From the NCBI GenBank assembly GCA_902806595.1, contig CADCXC010000014.1:1054001-1118000 (forward strand): a stretch of 64,000 bases of DNA, given 5' to 3'. Below, piece after piece: positions 1-12,300 of this stretch. The position numbers were made by a program, and so were the translations under genes. Position 1 is the stretch's first letter. Each line of letters opens with the position of its first letter. A model generated the notes under the pieces. It did not search any database. It had not been told where the DNA came from and saw only the letters and a program-made list of their open reading frames with translations. The DNA is from Pyrenopolyporus hunteri (Eukaryota; Ascomycota; Sordariomycetes; Xylariales; Hypoxylaceae).

Positions 1-11
1 CTCTCTCAAAA

Positions 12-1737
12 ATGTCCTCCGCTAAGAGACGAAAGTTGTCACCCGCCGCCGATGGTCAAGACGAATCCCCCGATTCCGAAACTGTTGAAGGCTCTGTTGT
101 CGAATCCGCCCCCAAGACCTTCAAAGAATTGGTGTGTTGCGCATCTGGCCCTGCTACTACTAATATACCCTTCTCTAATACCCGTGGTTCTTTGTAGGGC
201 ATCGTCGATCCGTTAGTCGAGGCGTGCCACTCGCTTGGCTACAAGCACCCAACGCCTATTCAGGCGCAAGCCATCCCCCTCGCTCTACAGAATAGAGACC
301 TCATAGGTCTAGCCGAAACCGGTAGCGGAAAGACAGCCGCTTTCGTACTGCCTATCCTTCAGGCGCTGCTCGAGAAACCTTCGCCCTTTTTCGGCCTTAT
401 ACTAGCCCCGACTCGTGAACTGGCGACGCAGATCGGACAGTCGGTTGATGCCCTCGGCGCCTCCATATCCGTAAGATGCGCCGTCATTGTCGGGGGTTTA
501 GACATGGTCCCGCAAGCCATCGCCTTGTCTAAAAAGCCCCATATTGTGGTAGCCACTCCGGGACGTCTGCTGGACCACCTCGAGAAGACGAAGGGTTTCA
601 AGCTGTCCAATACGAAGTACTTAGTTATCGACGAAGCCGATCGATTGTTGGATATGGACTTCGGTCCCATACTCGACAAGTTACTCAAGTTCCTCCCGAG
701 GGAGAGGCGCACGTTCCTCTTCAGCGCTACCATGTCGTCAAAGGTCGAAAGCTTGCAGAGAGCCAGTCTGAGAGACCCGTTGCGTGTCAGCATCAGCACC
801 AACAAATACCAAACAGTTTCCACCCTGCAGCAATATTACCTCTTCATCCCACACATGCACAAGGACACGTACCTGATTTTCCTAGTGGCGAGCGAATTTG
901 CGGGACGTTCTACCATAATATTCACACGAACGGTCTACGAAACCCAGAGGGTCGCGATCCTGCTCCGATACCTAGGCTTCGGAGCAATTCCTCTTCATGG
1001 TCAGTCAGCGTCTCTGAGCACGACAGATTTATCTCACATCCTTCATCTACCAGTATTTCGTCTAGCTCTTACCATTGACAATCATTGACGCCGTTTTCTA
1101 CAGGTCAACTATCACAATCTGCGCGACTAGGTGCGCTGAATAAGTTCAAATCTGGGTCGCGTGATATCCTGGTGGCAACAGACGTTGCTGCGCGAGGTTT
1201 GGATATACCCAAGGTTGACGTCGTGCTTAACTACGATTTACCTCAAGATAGTAGGTCGACCCCTCTAAGCGAAACCCCCTATACGCCCCACGCGCCCTAT
1301 GCAGCCCATGTTAGAATATCCGGCCTGTTGGAGTGATCCTGGCGGATACATTCACCTACGTTGTTATCGAATTGCCTTCAACTGTTGGGTAGAATTACTA
1401 ATCTCAATTCATAGGCAAGACGTACATACACCGAGTAGGAAGAACAGCGCGCGCGGGTAACGCGGGTCAAGCACTGAGTCTAGTTACGCAGTATGATCTT
1501 GAAATATATCAGCGAATCGAGGCCGCTCTCGGTAAGAAGCTAGGCGAGTATGAGACTAGCAAAGAAGAAGTCATGGTTTTCAAGCCTCGAGTCGAAGAAG
1601 CCCAGCGCCACGCACGTAATGAGATGAAGAATTTGCTCGACGACCGCGGTAAGAAGGGTTCGGTCCTGAGAGGCCGCCACACCGCTAAAGGCACCGGGAA
1701 GAGACGCCACGACGCTATGGACGCCGAGGAAGGGTAA
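12..1737 (+). CDS. RRP3: ATP-dependent rRNA helicase RRP3 (DEAD-box, DDX47-like), 4 exons
   Basis: Spliced CDS: 12-131, 198-999, 1104-1250, 1415-1737, giving 463 aa and open throughout; introns are 66, 104 and 164 bp, all GT-AG, and the last has an ACTAAT branch-like site. Visible helicase motifs in order: Q motif YKHPTPIQAQAIP (about residues 55-67), Walker A AETGSGKT (79-86), APTRELA, TPGRLLDHL, DEAD (185-188), SAT (216-218), ATDVAARGLDIP, and HRVGRTARAG (about 362-371). The tail is basic and ends MDAEEG, as in fungal Rrp3. The family acts in the nucleolus on 35S pre-rRNA and 18S rRNA maturation; that role comes from family knowledge. The start is the first ATG, 11 bp into the window, so the promoter lies outside. 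A GTAAGT overlaps the stop codon at 1733-1738, so a further 3' exon is possible but not needed. It is convergent with the acidic-protein gene. Confidence 0.93.
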
Positions 1738-4068
1738 GTAGCGTTGTGGGAAAATTAAATGAATAGATCATGAAAATGATAGGTTAAAGAAGAGTTGGCG
1801 AAACATCCAGCTAGATTACTACAGATACCCAGCAATAAACAGCTATCATAATGGAACCCTAGACACGATGATGATAAGTAACATGATTTTAAGGCATATA
1901 TCGGCGACGCTCCTCTACCACCTTGTTGATTATTCATTCTATCGCCCAACGTCCATTATTCACTACTACAAGGTTCGCCTGAGCGCCAAATAAAATTTGA
2001 CCATTCTAAATTAAATATAATACCTCTATTCATAAGCCCGCTCGAGATAATTTAGGCCATCCATACGCCTCCTAGGGAAGTATTCCTCATCTACGACGTT
2101 TCTGACTCGTACACATACCACCTACCTACCTATGTACCGACCAAGTCGATAAGCACAAAGGGCGTTCATTTCAATCCAAGACATGTCTTAACCCCAATCC
2201 CAGTGGTATAGCTTCTCACAGAATGGGCGTTGATGGGCGTCCAAACCGGTCCGACTGTTTGTTTATTTTAACCCCATTGACGGATACCTCGACGCGTAGA
2301 TACGACTTCCCCGGATGAAACGTGCCAATAGATATGGGTGCCGAGGTAGTTTTGGGGCAGGATGGCGCCGTTTGGAATAAACTCCCTTACTTTCAGTGTC
2401 CAGCGTTCCAGTCACAACGATCGTCGTTTTACCGCAACGCAATAGGGATCTATTGTCTCAATGGTGCGTCAATCACTCTTCTCCCTCTCTACTAAAGGAG
2501 TCCTCCACTTCTAATTACGTCTCGTTCACGTCTCTCTACGTTCGATAGGTTCCTGTATGTGTGCTGATCGACTCAGATGTCTGCATGAGGTTCCAACGAA
2601 ATGCAGTGTGATTCGATGATAACCCAATCCCGCATAGACTACTATTTGAACGCTCGTTTCCTGCTTTGAAATGTAAATGATCAGCAAGGCGCGGTGGAAT
2701 GAAGGATATATTTATTATGGTGGGTTGAACGATAGAGTCATCGTACCTGGGGTGGTTGAGACTCGGGTTAGGTGACAGCACGCGAATCCCCGGTATCTAA
2801 TGTGAGACAATACCGGTCTTTTTTCCTCTCACCACCTAGGTACCTACCTACCTACCTAGGTACCTAATTGAAGGCATACTCGTATCTAAATTAACTGATT
2901 ATCGGGCCATTATACTCCCAAGATAGTTAGACGCTCTTACGCTCTCTTTCATTAGACCAACGTTGAATCGATTGGTTACCTGGATGTCAAGACGTAAGCG
3001 CCGTGTATGAAAGAGCTGAGATGAGCAATATAAATCACTTGACGCTTCAATCCACAGGGCATGGTCCCCTGTGTCTAATGTAAGGATGCGAATTGTGACT
3101 GCAGGTAGCGCTTCAATAGATCTACGGGGTAGAGCGATATAACTCGACGACCAAGCTTAGACGTACATGGCATCCTATGTATTGTATAAGGAAGTTATGT
3201 AGATTAGGTGGCATGAGGCGCGCGATATCAGCCCAACAGTCTATCAATCCAGACGGTCGGCCAGTCAGCTAACCGCCTCACCCGTCGCTCTTCTGTGTAT
3301 CCCCTTCATCCTCGCATCATCGACGTCCTTATAGGTGGGTAACGAGCCTCGCGAAACGCCGCTCACCTGTGAGTCTTTTTTTCTTAACCCTCCTCGCCAT
3401 CGGGCCGCATCCGTGGACGGACCCGACCAACCGGAGGTGGACGAACACCTGTCAACGCCCCCCTTTGGTGCTAGTTCTTCGAGGGGCAGCGTGGGGATGT
3501 GGGGTAAGGAAGACGTACGGGACGAAGATATAAAGAGACCGTTGTAGCCCGGTCCGTGAGAATTCGGTAGGTTTGCGATATACGTGCGTGTGTGCGTATA
3601 AGTATACCTGGGTATACATACTACTACTGCCCGTGCGCCTGAATGCATGATTTCATATATCGTTAGTTGATGCGATACTGGGGCCAAGGAAGCGATCATG
3701 GCGATCGTAGGCCAATTAGCGGTATCACGAAGGCGTCAAACCAATATACTGAGATCAGCAGCATCGCAACTGCGATACATGGATTCTATTGAGAATTAAC
3801 GAAGGCAGGAAATCTGAACATCTTCCCATTAAATGTGCTGCTCGGTCCCACACGAGAATCCCTTCTATGCCGTTTGACGAGGAAAAGAACTGTTACTAAT
3901 ACGTATGAAATGAAGGTCACAACTACGAGCTGGAGAATAGGTGCGAGGCGGGCCGTGGCAGAGCCGAACGAGCAAAGTGGAACTTGGGAACGGCTCATGA
4001 TGACCGTTGAATCCAACGCGTGAGGAACTGATTCGGATTTTGACTTGAGACGAGCACGCTCAAGCAGG
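1738..4068. other. Intergenic spacer between two convergent genes
   Basis: This 2.3-kb spacer holds the two 3' flanks of RRP3 and the acidic-protein gene. The only open frames are short, overlap on both strands and lack recognisable domains (for example 3265-3699 minus), so I call no gene. It contains CCTA/TAGG-rich microrepeats, with the densest run at about 2838-2872 (alternating CTAC and CTAGGTAC units). No tRNA-like cloverleaf was seen. Confidence 0.6.
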
Positions 4069-4921
4069 TCAATCCTCAGCATCATCACCGTTAGCAGCAA
4101 CTTCTTTTGCTGCTTGGGTCTTGCCGTTTGTAGGCAACTTGACGTCGATGCCTGCCTTCTTGGGTTCCTCAACGCCGTTCTCCTCGTCATCATTGCCTTC
4201 CCCTTCATCGTCATATCCGTCTTCCTCTTCCTCTTCCTCTTCTCCGAGTTCATCCTCGTCCTCGGCAGCGTCATCGTCAAACTCCTCTTCCTCGCCCTCT
4301 TCCTCGCCGTTCTTGGCGACGGGAACAGGCTCGGTTGGAGCATCGGTCGTCTTCAGTTTTTTCTTGGGGGGAGCTTCCGGTGCATCTGGATATGTTAGCC
4401 AGGGCGGAGAGAAAGGCGCTGCGACTCGTCGACAAATTGACGAAAGGATTAACTTACGCTTCACACCGTTCTTTTCTTTCTCCTTCTCTTCCTTCTCTTC
4501 CTCCTCATCTTCGGGGTCAGCTACTTCATCGTATTCTTCGTCGTCATCCTCAGCGTCATCGGCGTCTTCATCGTCTTCGCCTTCAGATATACTATATGAC
4601 CGAGGGGTTAACAAAGATTTTCCATTGTTTAATACATCCAACCGATTAGCCCGATTGCGTGACTCGATAGACAAGGCAGGGCGCCCGCGACGATGCGCCG
4701 GTATGCGCGACGACAGGGAGAGGCGATGCGACCTTGTCGCATCTTTTGCGACACATGGCATTACCCGGCCGTATGTTGGCCATTGGAAGGCTAAGAAGAC
4801 AGCAGACAACGAGACCGAATGAATGAGCGACTTACTACTCCTCTTCCTCTTCACTCTCATCGCTGGGTAGAGCAACGAGCTCTTCTTCCTCTTCTTCCTG
4901 CTTCCTCTTTCGCGAAGACAT
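4069..4921 (-). CDS. Small highly acidic nuclear-type protein, function unknown, 3 exons
   Basis: Spliced minus-strand CDS: 4836-4921, 4458-4591, 4069-4385, giving 178 aa; both introns (244 and 72 bp) are GT-AG with GTAAGT donors. The start ATG at 4921 opens with a basic stretch MSSRKRKQ followed by glutamates. The first junction creates EEYISEGE. After a long Asp/Glu tract comes PPKKKLKT (a nuclear-localisation-like basic patch), then a second Glu/Asp tract. Roughly half of the residues are acidic. Such tracts flanked by short basic clusters are seen in histone chaperones and nucleolar acidic proteins, but I see no CHZ, NAP or nucleoplasmin motif, so no function is assigned. The CT-rich leader lies upstream on this strand (4945-5280). 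An upstream in-frame reading through intron 1 is misleading because it starts inside the first exon. Confidence 0.75.
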
Positions 4922-4944
4922 AGCTTCAGGACTTGAAATAGGGA

Positions 4945-5280
4945 TAAGGAGGGGGGGTCTTGATAGCAGGTCGGTTCATAAGCCGTTGGATTGATGGACT
5001 GGGAGGAAATTTTGGATGGAGTTTCGATGGAAAAGACGGGATGGGAGGAGAGGAAGAAAGGGAAGAAAGGTAGAGAAGGGGGAGAGCTGGGGGGTGGTAG
5101 GGAGGGAAACGCTGGCCGCTGTGTTCGGGGAAAGGCTGATTAAGAAAGGGGAGCAGAGCGCAAAGAGCGTGTGAGAGGGGAGGGGACTTGGGTAAGCTTT
5201 AGCGCTGGGGAGAGAAGCTGGGGGAGCTTTGGGGGGGAATGCGAGAGGGAGAGAGGGAGGGGGGTTCGGTCGGGGGAGCT
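4945..5280 (-). promoter_or_regulatory. Pyrimidine-rich (CT) promoter/leader of the acidic-protein gene
   Basis: On the plus strand this is an almost unbroken purine-rich stretch (GGAGGAG, GGGAGAG, GAAAGG units), so on the minus strand, which is the sense strand of the adjacent gene, it is CT-rich. CT-rich tracts just upstream of the start are common in filamentous-fungal promoters. The extent is approximate and no specific factor site is claimed. Confidence 0.45.
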
Positions 5281-8200
5281 CTAGGAGCTTTCGCTGCTGG
5301 GCTGGTTATTGTATTGTACAATAGGTATTGTATTGTAAGTGTACATACCATAGGCCCATTCTTGCTCCCTCTACCTTCGCGTCCCTTTACCTCCCACTAC
5401 CTCCCCTCTAACCCACCCTAGTTGTAGGATGGTGCCCGTCATTATGGGCTAGCAACGCGCATCCAAGCACCTAAGCATCCCAAAGTAGCCACCGTCGAAG
5501 TCACTCAAGGCTCAACAAGCAATGGCGAAATGGTGCAATGGTACAATGGGTGTGGGACTCGGACCATACCCTGGCCAAGGCTCGATCGGGTCCGGGAAGC
5601 TTGAAAGATTCGAGTTTGCTGCCGCTCTAAAGTCGAATTGACTGATTGATGACGATTTCGCAAGATGATCTCCGACCCAAGACATGCCCCAGCCACATTC
5701 CACCCCTTCCCCCTCATTTCATGAGCCACTTGGTTTACCCGTGAGGCCCAGAAATTTATGTGCAGCCTTGCTGCGTAGTTTTGTAACTGGGTATGCAACT
5801 TTTCATCGGTTTGAAGTGTTGGCGGTATTTCATCGAGGGTGCTTATACATAGTATGGTTCGTTTTTCCTTTTCCTTTCTCGGCCGTATATTAGGTATGTA
5901 CGAGAGGGAACAGTAACAGAGAGCCGTGATGCATCATCCATCGTGATCGACTCTAGCAAATGACTAGAAGCATACCTACCTACCTGTGAAGAGCCAAATA
6001 GTTAATGTGGGATATCCTGAACCTACCTGGACTTGTCTTGGGATACATCTCGCCATCGCTGGTCGACGCGACAACGGCTATAGAAAATCGGTAGGACTGA
6101 TTGACCTGGGGTAAATTCGCGTTATCCCGCAAAAAAAACTCGACTAAGAAACACCACGGTCGCAACGGACACAGCCCCGTAAGCGGAGATCGGATAGAGT
6201 GTCCCGCCGCATTTCCTAGAGAGGATAAGGGAACAGCTGGATGTAGGTACCTAGTAGGGATTGTACCTGGGCAGGTAAAGTATCTAGGACTATGCATAGA
6301 ACCTGTTGGCGAGGGATTGTGATATTGATTGGGGGTGCGTCATGATAGGCCCTATGGTGAAGGGGGAGCCAAGGAACAAGGGGAACGCGTAGCCCACGCG
6401 TCGAGTAATTCGATTTTAGGCAAGCTTTCCATTGGAGAGTCATCCTCCGCCCATTTGACCGGCGGAAGGAGAGACAAAATAGAGGCGTCGTAGATTGATG
6501 CTTCCTTGACCACCGAAGAGAATTGGTATTGACAATGTGTTCACTGCCATATAATCTCGGGACATTAAGCAGGTAAGCAGCTGATAATGGCCCGTCCAAG
6601 CAGCTGTGAACCATGTCTAACAGCGTTGTGGAAGTTGTTACATAAACTGCGTGGTCAATTAGTTTTGGGCCGAAAAAAAAAAGTCAGTGGGATCCCTTTT
6701 TTCCTTTTTCCTTTTTTTTTCCCTCGTTCTTATTAATATTATTGTTAACAGATTGAGTGGGCGAGATGACGATCTGTCACTGTTTTAAATCCGGGTTCCG
6801 CCGGTTTGGCCGACAGCTGTCTCCCTTATGAAGGAAAAGTGGTACAAGTAAATAGTGGGACAGGGAACTTGCCTTCCTTACGCTGCAGGAATGAATGGAC
6901 AGCTGCCGGCCGGTTTCTGCAAAAATGCCCAACAAGTGCGCTCAGGTCCTCAGCTGGTACCCCTGATCCATAGCCTCGGAAATCCCTAAACCAGGTTGCT
7001 GAGGTCCGTCACCTAAGACCTACTCCATACCTCTAGGTACCTTAAGTACCCAACCTAAGCCGCTAAGCAAGCCACCTAGAAAGGTTCTTCAATTACCTGA
7101 CGGATATACCTAATACGTACCTGGTAGGAGGTACAAGTAGGTAGTACCCAAAGTAAACACGCAAATTTTCTTTTTTTTTCATGGTATGGCATCTCGCCCT
7201 TAGGATTCTAAATCAGTAATGTCTGAAACAACCGGGCAAGAAGTTGTAAGAATCATTGATAGCATCGATTCGAAACATAAGGTAGGTACCCAGATGACAA
7301 CACGTTTCTGCCAGAGGATGCGTCAGCTGGGAAATCTAACAGTTTATGGCACAACGCACCTAGGTAGGTACGTGTATGTACGCGAATGCGATTTGCATGT
7401 ACACCTATACGTGATGGGTCCCGTCGTCGCCTGTTGGATGCCTACCATACGCCGTCCTCGGGCCAGTTGGAGAGCGCGTATATGCGCAGTGCGGTGTCCG
7501 AGGGTCATTTATGATCCATCTACGGGAAACGACGTTATATCTTATGACTGTATCTGCGGCAGGGAATAGGCGCTTGCTATATATTGATACTATCATAGCG
7601 CGTACTCTGGTTGTTGGCAAGACTTGAAAACAATATTTCCCCCCTCTGTTGGTCGAGTTACCTAAGAATGTTTTTTTTTTTCCTTCTCGCAAAAAGACAT
7701 TGGGAAATTGCAATGCTCTTCGAGACAAGGAAAATGATGTCAGCCTAATCAGCTCTTTTCCAATGTTCTATTTCCTTACCCTTTTTGTTGCTTCCAAGCC
7801 GGAATCTGCCAATGAGAGGGGCCGGGCTTAGGTACCCGCTAAACAACCTTGCTCAGCGAGCGGGCCACAGTCCGTTCCGCGTCTGCTAAAATTAATTTCG
7901 ATTACAATTAGCTCCCACCGTTCAAGTGGTACCCGCGGCATGAGCGGAGGATTTGACCAGAATAATTCGACGTTTTCAATTTTCAATTTTACTGAGCAAG
8001 AACAAGGCTTATTTTCGAATTTTTTCTATTGATTTTTTTTCTTCTTCTTTCTTTCCTTGCCTTTCCCCTTGAAATTTGGGTGTGGTTCATTGTTCTTGCA
8101 GCTGCCAGGCTCTGTTAGCAGTTTATCCCTAGCTCCTCTGCGGCTACGAGCTTAACGCTCGACAATTAAGGGCGTGGTATCTCATTGGCAGATATACCCA

Positions 8201-9363
8201 AGTTAAGCGCAACCGCAACCCGCCTTACCTGGATGATACTTCTTGAACAGGAGCTGATACGGAAAGAACTGACTCGCTAAAATGCAATCGTGTAGCTGAT
8301 ACTTAGCTTCGTATTTGGATCCCATTGGAGTCTTTTGTTCCCGAAAGTACCTTCACCTGGAGGAAACCGCTGCCCACTTGGTAGAGGTAACTTGGCAGAG
8401 GTAGCTTGAGCCACCCGCTCCAGTTAATTACCGGGCTTAGCACCTGAGGTACCTGGCATACATACCTACGTGCACCGTGCCTGCTTTACCTTGGGCCGAG
8501 TACTTGTCATTAAGTACCTATCTTCTCCTACAGACCGACCTTCGAGTCTTCCATCATCCTCGACAACGAGACATACCAAAGAAACGAAATCCACATACGA
8601 GCCAAGATAGGTACAATTCTATAGTTTGCTGCTTTGTTCCAAGCTATCAGAAAAATACCAGCCAGTCCCTAGTGGAGAGAACGTCATTCTATTCCAGGTC
8701 GATATCCTAACCTTGAACGAGCATACGCGAAAGCAATCCCGCCAATTTTGTTACATAGACCTCCTCAGCGTCGACTGATCCGAGTCCGCCCTCATCAGCA
8801 AGACGGGACGACGCATATTCGGGAGGCCTAGCACCTTCTCTATCCGAGTCGCACCGCATCGATACCAAGCTTGCCACCGCTGGCATGGAAGTGACTTGAA
8901 TCTCGTCCTCGACTACCTAACCCACCTCACATCCCGTTACCTACCTCCTCCGTCCTGTCGATTCCAGGGGAATTCCAACCACAACATTCGTTCAACCTCT
9001 ACCGACCCATTTCATTCGTTCGACTGATCGTCGCTGCCATTGTCTCAAGTCTTACTCACCCCGGGTACCTGCGGAGACGCCCGTGCGTGCATGACCCTAT
9101 TCGACACCTTCGTTCGATTGGTTTTCATTGTTGAATGCGTTACATACCTATATTCGAACCTAAGGAGGGATATCTGCCTAGGTCAGGTACTGTAGGTAAA
9201 ACGTTGGAAGCGTCTTTGTTGCCGAGAGCGACCTGATGCTTTGTTTTATCGGTCATTCTGTCTTCTGGTTACTTGGTCGTAGGCGGAAGTAGGAATTGCA
9301 TTGGAGAACAGAGATATTATCTTTCATGTGAAGGCTTTCGTATTCTAGATTGCTTGGCTTTGG
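5281..9363. other. Long gene-free interval, including the probable 5' leader of the TBC gene
   Basis: About 4.1 kb lies between two divergent genes with no ORF that carries a recognisable domain. Many TAGGTACC/CCTAGGTA motifs occur (about 6240, 7025, 7110-7145, 7282, 7358, 8450, 9178). From roughly 8480 the sequence turns CT/AC-rich, without strong stops or repeats, and looks like a long leader of the downstream gene; a 77-codon ORF at 8477-8710 could be an upstream ORF. Poly-T runs lie at about 6700-6722 and 7669-7682. No RNA gene was recognised. Confidence 0.5.
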
Positions 9364-12300
9364 ATGATGGTGCGAGCATTCAGAACCATGGCCGATAATT
9401 CGCGACCAGCCAGTCCAGCCACAGCTCCGCCTTCTAGTATTCAGCAGCAACAGCAGCAGCAGCAGAAGCAGTATCAGCAGCACCAACAACAATTACACCA
9501 CCAACATCCACAATATCATAGAAGACCCGGAGATGCTAGGGGTGTGATACAACAGCAGCAGCAGCAGCAGCAGCAACAACAACAACCTGGCTTGAGATCA
9601 GATCCGAGATCAGACGTATTATCAACTGGGCTGAGCGCTAGACCCGAGCGCGGCATGAAGTTCCAAGAGTTTGGACTCCATGCTTCGAGAAGCCAGGATT
9701 CGAAACACACCCCGGTTCGTCCAATTTTCCCCAACGCCAACGCCTACGGCCATAATTACCACCACAACCACCACCACCACCACGACAAGGACAAAGACGG
9801 CTATGACGCTGATGAAGACAATGATTTTGAAGAGTCAACGGTCGCCTCAGTTGCCTCGATTGCTCCTTGGAATTCTCCTTCTACTGCCAATTCCACTCCC
9901 TCGACAACTCTTACTTCGTACTCGCACTTTAGTCATACGATAGAAAATCATTCGCCCCGTTCGCCTCGCATACCACGTCTGCCTAACTCTCCCTTATCTC
10001 CACGGTGGGATTCCCTGGGCTACGACCGATCCGGTACTCTTAGCCCTACTTCTCCAACCGTTAGCAGTTTTCACAGCAGGTCCTCGAACGCGACCGACGA
10101 GCTGCACCCTCGCGTCAGCTCCCTTGCTTCCGAAACTAGAGATGAATTCCCCCTAGTATCCACCAGAAAGATGACCGCGACTGAGACGGTACGCGTCGAT
10201 AACTTCTCGAGGCCGAGGAAGCCGAGTATCAAACAACCTTACCATGAATCTCCTCGTGTCGGTCCTACCAGCCAACCCTCTCCCGAACCTGGACATCTCG
10301 ATATCTCGTTGGGCCATCCTATGTCATGGACGCGGGAACGCGGCCAATCTATATCATCTAACATCTCCGCCGCCACCTTCGCCTCCGTTCCCGTCCGACC
10401 GCCCCCTGATATGCACAGCCGGGAAGCTCTTCGGAGCAGAGGTCGTCAACCACACCCCCCGTTCGCCCGGCCTCCCATCTCGTATATCCGTGCCGAGAGC
10501 AGCGGACCGGCTTTCGCTAGAGACCCTATACCCCGGATGGCATCCCTGCCAAGCGAAGAACTCAGGTCCAGTTATCGATCCCAGCTTTCGGCATCCACTG
10601 CGCAGGGTACAGCAGTAACCGAGAGGAGCAGCGTCGTTACCAAGAGTAGTTCGATAACATCCGTCTACGGGCCTGGTGATGACAGTGTCAGTCTCGACGA
10701 CCTGATGGGAATGTATGAGAAGGGCTTCTATGACGACTCAGCCCCCGAGGATAATAATGAGATGGTAGACTCGAGGCCGCCAACAGCCAAATCGGAATTG
10801 AGCAGGAGGAGAACCGCTATGTTGGACGCAATGACCGGTCTGCTACCGACGCCGGAGTCGCCGGTTACGACCTCACCTCCCGACAATATTATGCAGGACA
10901 TAGGCGACGACTTCCGTGACCCAGATATACATGAAGCTTTGCCCGAAGATGAGACGGAGGAAACGTCCGAGAATAGCCCTGTGGATACCGAGACCGACCG
11001 CAATTCCGTAAGAACCGACGCCCATTCCGACACCGAAGCTGAAGCCGCAACCAAAGACGAAGCCGAAGCCGAGGCCGAAATCGAAGCCGAAGTCGAGGCC
11101 GAAGCTGAAGTCAAAACTGAAGTCGACACTGAAGTCCAAGGTCAAGTCGAAGATAAAGTAGAAGCTAAAGCCGAGGACGAGGATGACAATGAGGATCGGG
11201 ATGAAGAAGAGATAGATGACTTCGACGACGACCGTAAAGCATTTCTACCCTCGCGTCAGCTCACCGCCTCGACTATCCCCGAGGACGACAATGAACGGGA
11301 TCGCTACGGGTTCCGAAAGAGCAATCAATATATAAGCCGGGAGCAGTACGATAACTGGAACCAAGGATATACGGAATACCTAGCGAGAAGACGGAAGAAA
11401 TGGACCACATTTCTGAGAGAACACGGGCTCATGACGGATAATCCTAATCGGTTCCCTCCTCGATCTAACAAAACGAAACGCTTCGTGCGCAAGGGAATAC
11501 CCCCTGATTGGAGAGGCGCAGCTTGGTTCTATTATGCCGGCGGCCCGGCCGTTGTCGCCAAGCATGCAGGCATGTACGATGGTCTATTGAAGCAGAAAGC
11601 TAAGGACGTGGATATTGAGGCCATCGAGCGTGACTTACACCGCACCTTTCCAGATAATGTCAAGTTCCGTTCTACCCAGTCGACGACCACCTCGGACGGT
11701 CAGCAATCTCTCCAGAAGGAAACCGGCGGAGCGCGCCAGGGCGAAGAGAAACCAATGATTGCGTCTCTGCGCCGTGTTCTGCATGCGTTTGCCATTTATA
11801 ACCCGCGAATCGGATATTGCCAGTCGCTCAACTTTTTGGCAGGCCTACTCCTGCTCTTTGTTGAAAGCGAGGAGCACGCCTTCTGGTTGCTGAACATCAT
11901 AGCGCGAGTATATCTTCCTGGGACGCATGAGACAAGCCTCGAGGGCGCCAACGTTGATCTTGGGGTCCTGATGTCTTCTTTAAGGGAATCCATGCCCAAC
12001 GTATGGGCTAAGATTGGAGGTGAGCTTGATGGTACGGACGCGGTGTGGTCGAAAAGCTGGAGATATCGCCACAAGGCCGAGACGACCCGTCTTCCACCTA
12101 TTACTCTCTGTATGACGGCTTGGTTTATGAGCTGCTTCATCGGTACCCTACCCATCGAGAGCACCCTACGCGTATGGGATGTTTTTTTCTACGAGGGGTC
12201 GAAGACGTTGTTTCGAATTGCTTTGGCAATCTTCAAGGTTGGCGAGAGTGAAATCAAGTCCGTTGGAGATCCTATGGAGATCTTCCAGGTGGTACAGACG

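Noticed and set aside
1733..1738. GTAAGT at the RRP3 stop codon as a splice donor to another exon
   Set aside because: The stop right after MDAEEG matches the usual end of fungal Rrp3, and no convincing downstream exon was found.
3265..3699. 144-codon minus-strand ORF
   Set aside because: An overlapping ORF on the other strand is equally open; no domain, no intron signals and no neighbour support.
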